Of a stretch of 19,266 bases of DNA, positions 14,958 to 19,266 are shown one piece after another. The stretch is from Bacteroidales bacterium (GTDB lineage Bacteria; Bacteroidota; Bacteroidia; Bacteroidales; F082), in assembly GCA_016281295.1 (NCBI GenBank), contig JAEEII010000002.1, positions 1 through 19,266 of the forward strand, in the 5' to 3' direction. The position numbers were made by a program, and so were the translations under genes. How positions within the stretch are numbered: the first letter of the stretch is position 1; each line of letters opens with the position of its first letter. The notes below the pieces were generated by a model. It searched no databases. It was not told the DNA's origin and was given only the letters and a program-made list of their open reading frames with translations.

Positions 14958-15045
14958 CCTCACCCCCCGACCCCCTCTCCACTGTGGAGAGGGGGAGCGT
15001 TCTACCCTGGGCCTACCGAGGTTAAACCCCTAACGGGGTAGCTCC
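14954..15045. repeat. REP-like GC-rich intergenic repeat block
   Basis: A perfect 10-bp stem CCCCCTCTCC (14971-14980), loop ACTGT, GGAGAGGGGG (14986-14995) is enclosed by the outer inverted repeat TAACCTC (14955-14961) / GAGGTTA (15018-15024). It is followed by a second hairpin, CCCC-TAA-CGGGG, with CTACC/GGTAG around it. CCCTCTCC..GGAGAGGG hairpins are common dispersed intergenic repeats in many bacterial genomes. It sits between the convergent DUF5618 and ROK genes and has no T-run. Confidence 0.6.
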
Positions 15046-15047
15046 CT

Positions 15048-15068
15048 CTAAATTCTAAATTCTAAATT
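15048..15068. repeat. Three tandem copies of CTAAATT
   Basis: CTAAATT is repeated at 15048-15054, 15055-15061 and 15062-15068, immediately beyond the 3' end of the ROK gene. A short slippage-type repeat. Confidence 0.7.
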
Positions 15069-15069
15069 A

Positions 15070-16020
15070 TCAACTCTTCGTGAGCGCTGCTGCGCCCAGG
15101 ATGGCTGCGTCGTTGTCAGGGAGTTTCGACACTAACACCTCCACGCTACCGTCATAAACGAAGCATAGGTTTTTCTTGAACGACTCTTTGACGGGACGCA
15201 TCAAAACTTCGCCAGCTTTCACAGGACCGCCCATGAGGAAGATGGCTTCAGGGCCGCTGAATGCCACGGCGTTGGCTAAGGCAATGCCCAACCATTCGCC
15301 CGTCTTCTCGAAGACCTCCAAGGCCAAAGGTTCACCAGCTTTGGCAGCATCACCCACATGTTTGCTGGTAAGTTCCTCCTTGGGGACTTTCGCAAGAGGA
15401 CCGTCATATTCAGGACGCTGTTCCAGCAGCTCCAAAGCGGTACGACGGATGCCCGTGGCAGAGGTGTAGGTCTCCAGACAGCCGCATCTGCCGCAACCGC
15501 AAGGTCTGCCTCCCGGAATCAAGATGGCGTGACCGAGCTCGCCCGCGCCACCGGTCTTGCCATGAACCAATTTACCGTCCACCACGATGCCACTGCCCAC
15601 ACCCGTTCCCAAGGTGAAGGTGATGAAGTGTTTCATGCCTTTTGCTCCGCCATACACCAGCTCTCCGTATGCCGCCGCGTTGGCATCGTTAGATACCGTC
15701 ACTGGCACGTCAAGATGCTGATGAAAAAGCTTAGGAAGGTCGATGATACCCTTGAAATTCAAGTTAGTGGCATTCTCAATGCAACCGGTGTAGTAGTTGC
15801 CTGCCGGAGCCGCAATGCCGATACCATCAATGGTCTTCACCCGTTCTTCTTCCATCATCTCCTGAATCTTTGCGCAGATGTCACGCACATAGATCTCAGC
15901 GTCGTTATATTGGCTGGTGGCCAGGTTCTTTCTTGCGATACAACGGCCGTCGGGACTGACCAACCCGATGTCGGTGTTTGTTCCACCGATGTCGATGCCG
16001 ATAGAATAGTAGTTTGTCAT
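15070..16020 (-). CDS. ROK family sugar kinase (glucokinase-like)
   Basis: The start at 16020 (MTNYYSIGIDIGGTN) gives 316 aa, the normal ROK length; a longer in-frame reading to 16233 adds unrelated sequence overlapping the divergent gene. Motifs: the ATP phosphate-binding IGIDIGGTNT (7-16), NDANAAAYGE (111-120) with D112 as candidate catalytic base, GAGELGH (158-164) with sugar-contacting E161 and zinc ligand H164, and the ROK zinc motif CGCGRCGCLE (174-183; C174, C176, C181). There is no N-terminal helix-turn-helix, so it is a kinase rather than a ROK repressor. It phosphorylates a hexose (glucose, N-acetylglucosamine or N-acetylmannosamine are the family's usual substrates) in the cytoplasm. 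The adjacent genes do not identify the sugar. It is divergent from the Sel1 lipoprotein gene. Confidence 0.92.
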   Translation of the reverse strand: MTNYYSIGIDIGGTNTDIGLVSPDGRCIARKNLATSQYNDAEIYVRDICAKIQEMMEEERVKTIDGIGIAAPAGNYYTGCIENATNLNFKGIIDLPKLFHQHLDVPVTVSNDANAAAYGELVYGGAKGMKHFITFTLGTGVGSGIVVDGKLVHGKTGGAGELGHAILIPGGRPCGCGRCGCLETYTSATGIRRTALELLEQRPEYDGPLAKVPKEELTSKHVGDAAKAGEPLALEVFEKTGEWLGIALANAVAFSGPEAIFLMGGPVKAGEVLMRPVKESFKKNLCFVYDGSVEVLVSKLPDNDAAILGAAALTKS

Positions 16021-16052
16021 AATCATTGTTGTTGTTCGAGGGGCTAAATTAG

Positions 16053-16061
16053 CAAAAATTA
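16053..16061 (-). promoter_or_regulatory. Possible minus-7 region for the ROK gene
   Basis: On the minus strand TAATTTTTG is one base longer than TAnnTTTG, 32 bases before the ATG at 16020. It is the only candidate in the short divergent region and overlaps the space used by the opposite promoter at 16065. Confidence 0.35.
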
Positions 16062-16064
16062 ATG

Positions 16065-16072
16065 TACTTTTG
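16065..16072 (+). promoter_or_regulatory. Minus-7 promoter element for the Sel1/M64/CvpA operon
   Basis: TACTTTTG matches TAnnTTTG and is followed 20 bases later by the ATG at 16093. No TTG at -33 is evident. Confidence 0.5.
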
Positions 16073-16092
16073 CCTGCATAAACATTTTCGTC

Positions 16093-17052
16093 ATGAAAAA
16101 ACTGCTTTTTATTCCGCTCACCGCATTGCTTTTGATGGCTTGTCATCACACACAAAACCAGCAGGCGAAGCCCGTCAGTCAACAAACCGCCTCGACCTAT
16201 CAGCAAGACACCATGAAACCAGCGACGGCTCATGATGCGGGTGACCTCACCACTTCACCCACTTCAAGCGACACCACGGCGCAAGGCTTTGTAAGAGACA
16301 CCACCGCTCCTCTTGGTTCCCCACAGAACCCCCTCAAATTAGAGCCTGGCAAGCCCATCGACTTCTCACAGCTCTTCAAGCAAAACCAAGAGACACTCAC
16401 CTTTGGGGAGCGTTCTGCCAAACAGATTGACACCATACGGTCGTTGGCGGAGAATGGCGATAAAAACGCGATGTTCCATTATGGCACTTGTTATGAGCAG
16501 GGCTGGGGAGTGAAACGCGACTTCTCCAAAGCGCTTGAGTGGTATCAAAAAGCCGCTGACCAAGACCAGAAAAACGCCTTTGGGGCCATCGGCGGTCTCT
16601 ATCGTCTCGGCAAAGGAGTACCCGTTGACCCCAAAAAGTCCGCGGAATGGTTCACCAAAGGAGCGGAACACGAGGATGAGAACTCCATGCTTTGCCTTGG
16701 CAACTGTTATTATACAGGTTTCGGAACCAAGAAAGACTACAAACAAGCGGCTCATTGGTGGAAAAAAGCCGCCGACAAAGGCAACGGCTTCGCTCTCAGC
16801 CAGATGGGTGACGCATACTTAGGCGGCCTCGGCGTAGAGAAAGACCTCGATAAAGCGGTTGAATACTACACTCAAGCCGTGGAGAAAGGAGTCCCCAATG
16901 CGCAATACCGTCTGGGTGTCCTGTATTATTATGGCCAAGGAGTCAAGCAAGATACCGTTTATTCCAAACTCCTCCTCACCAAAGCCCGGGAACATGGAGT
17001 GGAAGAAGCTGATGACTTTTTGAAGAAGAAATTACATAGTAGTGAGAAGTAA
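16093..17052 (+). CDS. Sel1-repeat lipoprotein
   Basis: 319 aa. The N-terminus KKLLFIPLTALLLMAC is a lipoprotein signal with a lipobox ending at C17, so the mature protein is lipid-anchored. Residues 18-100 are a polar Thr/Ser/Gln-rich linker. Five Sel1-like (TPR-related) repeats follow at about 124-157, 160-193, 196-229, 232-265 and 268-303, each with the A..LG..Y..G.GV..D..KA..W..KAA pattern; clear examples are GTCYEQGWGVKRDFSKALEW and GDAYLGGLGVEKDLDKAVEY. Such proteins form solenoid scaffolds that bind partner proteins; no catalytic domain is visible. It is the first gene of a likely operon with the M64 peptidase (24 bases downstream) and CvpA, which suggests an envelope role. The partner is unknown. 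Confidence 0.88.
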   Translation: MKKLLFIPLTALLLMACHHTQNQQAKPVSQQTASTYQQDTMKPATAHDAGDLTTSPTSSDTTAQGFVRDTTAPLGSPQNPLKLEPGKPIDFSQLFKQNQETLTFGERSAKQIDTIRSLAENGDKNAMFHYGTCYEQGWGVKRDFSKALEWYQKAADQDQKNAFGAIGGLYRLGKGVPVDPKKSAEWFTKGAEHEDENSMLCLGNCYYTGFGTKKDYKQAAHWWKKAADKGNGFALSQMGDAYLGGLGVEKDLDKAVEYYTQAVEKGVPNAQYRLGVLYYYGQGVKQDTVYSKLLLTKAREHGVEEADDFLKKKLHSSEK

Positions 17053-17076
17053 AAATTTTAGAGAGATACATTTTTT

Positions 17077-18345
17077 ATGAAAAAACACATTTTTTTGCTA
17101 TTAGTTTTTATGCCTGTTATGGCATGGGCTCAGTTCGACACCTGGTTTGAAAGTGCCTCATTACGTGTCGATTACACCCTTACTGGTAATGATAAGAACA
17201 CAAACTTCGCCCTCAGAGAGCTGATTCGTGAACCCTACTGGAGCGGTTCCAAAGTCAATCTTATAGACGACCTTGAGTTTGGCAACTATATTGTGAAGGT
17301 CTTTGAGCCTGGCACCGACCATCTGCTATTTTCCAAAGGCTACCAGAACCTCTACGGTGAGTGGCAGACCACCACTGAGGCTACGCAAGTCACCAAGACC
17401 TTCGAGGAGTCGGTCATCGTGCCTTTTCCGAAAAAGAATGTCGAAGTAGTTCTTTACCGCAAGGACTGGGAAGGCCGTCTCATCGAAGGCTTACGTCTGT
17501 CGGTGTCGCCTAACGACTATTTCATCCGCACTGCAGACGACCTCAAGTTGCCCGTGTATGACGCTTGGATTGGCAACAACGACATCACCAAGGCGGTTGA
17601 CATCGTTATCCTCCCCGAAGGCTATACCGAAGCCGAGATGGGCAAGTTCGTCAAAGACTGTAACTTCTTCGTCAAAAGTCTCTTCGACTATGCGCCTTAC
17701 GACCGTTACAAGACCAGTTTTAATATCCGAGGTGTGATGGCTCCTTCTGCCGAGTCAGGATGCACCGAACCTGGTGTCAGGGTTTATAAAAACACCGTGA
17801 TGCGATTCAGTTACTGGACCTTTGACTCGGAGCGTTACTGCATGAGCACTGACAACCGCGACATCCGTGACCTTGCCGGACAAGTGCCTTACGACCAGAT
17901 TTATATCCTCATCAACAGCCAGAAATATGGCGGTGGCGGTATTTATAATTTCTACTGTTCCTCAGCAGCTTCCAACAGCTTCTCTGGTGACATCATCGTC
18001 CATGAGTTCGGCCATGGCTTTGCCGGCCTTGCCGACGAGTATTATGATGACGACACCTACGGCGACATGTATAACAACGACCTTGAGCCTTGGGAACCCA
18101 ACATCACCACATTAGTTGAATTCGACCACAAATGGAAGGACATGCTCGACAAGAAGACCCCAGTGCCAACCCCTCGTGAACCAAAATACGAAAACGCCAT
18201 TGGTGTCTTTGAAGGCGGCGGCTATGAAGCCGAAGGCGTTTACAGTCCCAAAATGGATTGTTTAATGAAGACTTTCAAAGGTCATGTGTTCTGTCCGGTC
18301 TGCGAACGCGCTATCGAACGCATGATTCTCTATTATTCCGAATAA
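17077..18345 (+). CDS. Exported M64 family (IgA peptidase-like) metallo-endopeptidase
   Basis: 422 aa. The signal peptide KKHIFLLLVFMPVMAWAQ ends with a typical AWA/Q cleavage site. An N-terminal beta-rich domain (about 20-160) precedes the peptidase domain. HEFGHGFAGLADEYY at residues 309-323 gives the zinc motif HExxH (H309, E310, H313) with the downstream DEY (D319, E320) typical of family M64; VDIVILPEGYTEAEMGKF and the late FCPVCERAIERM are also characteristic. The M64 family is named after a Clostridium ramosum IgA protease, but most Bacteroidetes members have unknown substrates, so the IgA label should not be taken literally. No lipobox and no type IX sorting tail are seen, so the protein is probably periplasmic or released. 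It lies 24 bases after the Sel1 lipoprotein gene and 10 before cvpA. Confidence 0.92.
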   Translation: MKKHIFLLLVFMPVMAWAQFDTWFESASLRVDYTLTGNDKNTNFALRELIREPYWSGSKVNLIDDLEFGNYIVKVFEPGTDHLLFSKGYQNLYGEWQTTTEATQVTKTFEESVIVPFPKKNVEVVLYRKDWEGRLIEGLRLSVSPNDYFIRTADDLKLPVYDAWIGNNDITKAVDIVILPEGYTEAEMGKFVKDCNFFVKSLFDYAPYDRYKTSFNIRGVMAPSAESGCTEPGVRVYKNTVMRFSYWTFDSERYCMSTDNRDIRDLAGQVPYDQIYILINSQKYGGGGIYNFYCSSAASNSFSGDIIVHEFGHGFAGLADEYYDDDTYGDMYNNDLEPWEPNITTLVEFDHKWKDMLDKKTPVPTPREPKYENAIGVFEGGGYEAEGVYSPKMDCLMKTFKGHVFCPVCERAIERMILYYSE

Positions 18346-18355
18346 ACTCTCAACT

Positions 18356-18904
18356 ATGAACTACTTAGACATCATCATCGCCGTCTTGTTAGTCGTATTC
18401 GGCATTGGCGGCTGGCGAAAGGGCATCATCATCGAGGTTACCACGCTGTTGGGTCTCGGTTTGGGACTTTACGGAGCGTTTCATTTCTCCGACTTCACGG
18501 CGGACAAGTTGGTGCATTATGTGGAGATCAACCCTAAATACCTCAATTTGATTGCTTTCATCGTCACCTTTTTGGTTGTTGCCTTGCTGGTCAATGTGTT
18601 AGGTCGTATCGTGTCGAATCTAATCAAGAATCTGAATCTGGGATTCATCGACAAGTTAGGCGGATTTTTGATTGGTCTTGCCAAAGGATTGTTGATATGC
18701 AGTTTGTTGGTGATGCTCCTCAACGTAATGAATCTCAAGGGGGTAGTCAAAGACGATGCCAAGAAGGAGTCGTTGCTCTACCCATACGTAGAGGAGGCGG
18801 TACCCTACGTGTATCAGGGTTTCGACCTCGTCAAGGAGGCGGTGAAAAACGCTTCATTTTCCGATGACAAAGAAGAAGCCGCTCCTGCACCCCAGGTGGT
18901 CTAA
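18356..18904 (+). CDS. cvpA: CvpA family inner-membrane protein
   Basis: 182 aa with four predicted membrane helices: LDIIIAVLLVVFGIGGW (4-20), EVTTLLGLGLGLYGAFHF (27-44), LNLIAFIVTFLVVALLV (63-79) and FLIGLAKGLLICSLLVML (about 104-121). GWRKGIIIE after the first helix and the LGFIDKLGGFLIGLAKGL segment are CvpA family hallmarks. The C-terminus is charged and cytoplasmic. CvpA was named for colicin V production and is linked to envelope homeostasis in enterobacteria; its molecular activity is unknown. The ATG lies 10 bases after the M64 stop, so it is probably the last gene of that operon. Its stop codon overlaps by 2 bases the stop of the minus-strand DUF5618 remnant. Confidence 0.88.
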   Translation: MNYLDIIIAVLLVVFGIGGWRKGIIIEVTTLLGLGLGLYGAFHFSDFTADKLVHYVEINPKYLNLIAFIVTFLVVALLVNVLGRIVSNLIKNLNLGFIDKLGGFLIGLAKGLLICSLLVMLLNVMNLKGVVKDDAKKESLLYPYVEEAVPYVYQGFDLVKEAVKNASFSDDKEEAAPAPQVV

Positions 18905-19197
18905 TAGCCATTCTTCGTTAGTTTCCCGCATCGATTAATGATCTCATTGGCGATTTGAAAGCCTTTGGAACAAACATCTTTCTCCAAAATTCCATCATAT
19001 CCCATTGACAGGTGCATAATGTCATAGGCGGTATTCACCAAGGTCATCATCTTACCATCCCTTTTGTTGATGACGGTTCTGATGTCTTCAATGCTAAGAA
19101 GCTGTTTTGATTTTTTGTTTAAAGTTTTTTTTTCTTTTTCGGCTTCTTTGAGGGTCTTTTTGGTCTGATTTTTTGTTTCGCTCGCTCCGATAGCCCG
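18901..19197 (-). pseudogene. 3' remnant of a second DUF5618 gene
   Basis: The minus strand reads an open frame from 19197 to a TAG at 18901-18903 with no plausible start codon upstream of the homology. Its last 60 or so residues match the intact DUF5618 protein at 14562: KRD.K...LVN..Y.I.HL.MGYDGIL.K..C..GF.IAN.II.RC..L.KN, at roughly half identity. Upstream of the homology the frame becomes a lysine-rich stretch over an A-rich tract and then meets TAG at 19198-19200, inside a palindrome. The N-terminal half (the KYVRAAGHYLW... region) is not found in any frame before the window ends. I read this as a gene truncated by rearrangement or insertion of the hairpin element; an internal ATG at about 19068 would give only the C-terminal half. 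Confidence 0.7.
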
Positions 19198-19226
19198 CTA
19201 TCGTCGTTCGCTCAACAGAAAAATCA
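19166..19226. repeat. 61-bp imperfect palindrome
   Basis: A perfect core CGATAGC-CC-GCTATCG (19188-19203) is extended by partly matching arms containing GCTCGCTC and GTTCGCTC and closed by TGATTTTT (left) against AAAAATCA (right), with a one-base asymmetry. It lies at the point where the DUF5618 remnant loses homology. It resembles a REP or mini hairpin element; no transposase or target duplication is visible here. Confidence 0.6.
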
Positions 19227-19266
19227 TCCTCAAAAATCCCTCTCAAATAAGCTCGAAAAAAATCAA

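Noticed and set aside
15358..16047. 229-aa plus-strand frame antisense to the ROK kinase
   Set aside because: The opposite strand carries a complete ROK protein with all motifs; this frame shows no domain.
17077..18345. IgA protease function for the M64 enzyme
   Set aside because: The family name comes from one founding enzyme; nothing in the sequence shows specificity for immunoglobulin.

Overview
The window reads as chromosomal DNA of a member of the Bacteroidota, most likely Bacteroidales. Genes are preceded by the phylum's TAnnTTTG minus-7 element (clear at about 3735, 5457, 11573, 14534 and 16065 on the plus strand, and at 4273 and 5396 on the minus strand) rather than by strong Shine-Dalgarno sequences. 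The families also fit: a very large alpha-2-macroglobulin, a CarboxypepD-type TonB receptor with a small His/Cys-rich partner, DUF5618, an M64 peptidase and an MBOAT/SGNH pair. No rRNA, tRNA, CRISPR array, transposase or integrase was found.

Region 1 (1-3570) is a plus-strand operon: an FAD-dependent oxidoreductase cut by the window edge, an AlgI/DltB-type membrane O-acyltransferase 2 bases downstream, and a membrane-anchored SGNH-like protein 4 bases after that. The last two look like an acyl-transfer pair that decorates an exported glycan. Region 2 (3571-4555) is AT-rich and the most unusual part. A perfect 35-bp direct repeat (3678-3712 and 4439-4473) brackets a predicted ~106-nt non-coding RNA, with a textbook promoter and an intrinsic terminator, and a convergent 142-aa unrecognised protein whose last codons lie inside that terminator.

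Region 3 (4556-11508) holds a short polyprenyl synthase (minus strand), divergent from a 2007-aa alpha-2-macroglobulin-like protein that lacks the thioester motif. Region 4 (11509-14411) is a probable metal-related envelope pair: a His/Cys-rich exported protein (GTG start on a nearly leaderless mRNA) and a TonB-dependent receptor with a plug-proximal Cys cluster.

Region 5 (14412-16020) has a DUF5618 protein, a GC-rich REP-like intergenic block and a ROK sugar kinase on the minus strand. Region 6 (16093-18904) is a plus-strand operon of a Sel1-repeat lipoprotein, an exported M64 metallopeptidase and a CvpA membrane protein. Region 7 (18901-19266) contains the 3' remnant of a second DUF5618 gene on the minus strand, cut off near a 61-bp imperfect palindrome.

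Most of the window is ordinary envelope and housekeeping content. The best candidates for something undescribed are the repeat-bracketed RNA/protein cassette at 3678-4473 and the DUF5618 copies with their associated hairpin elements.
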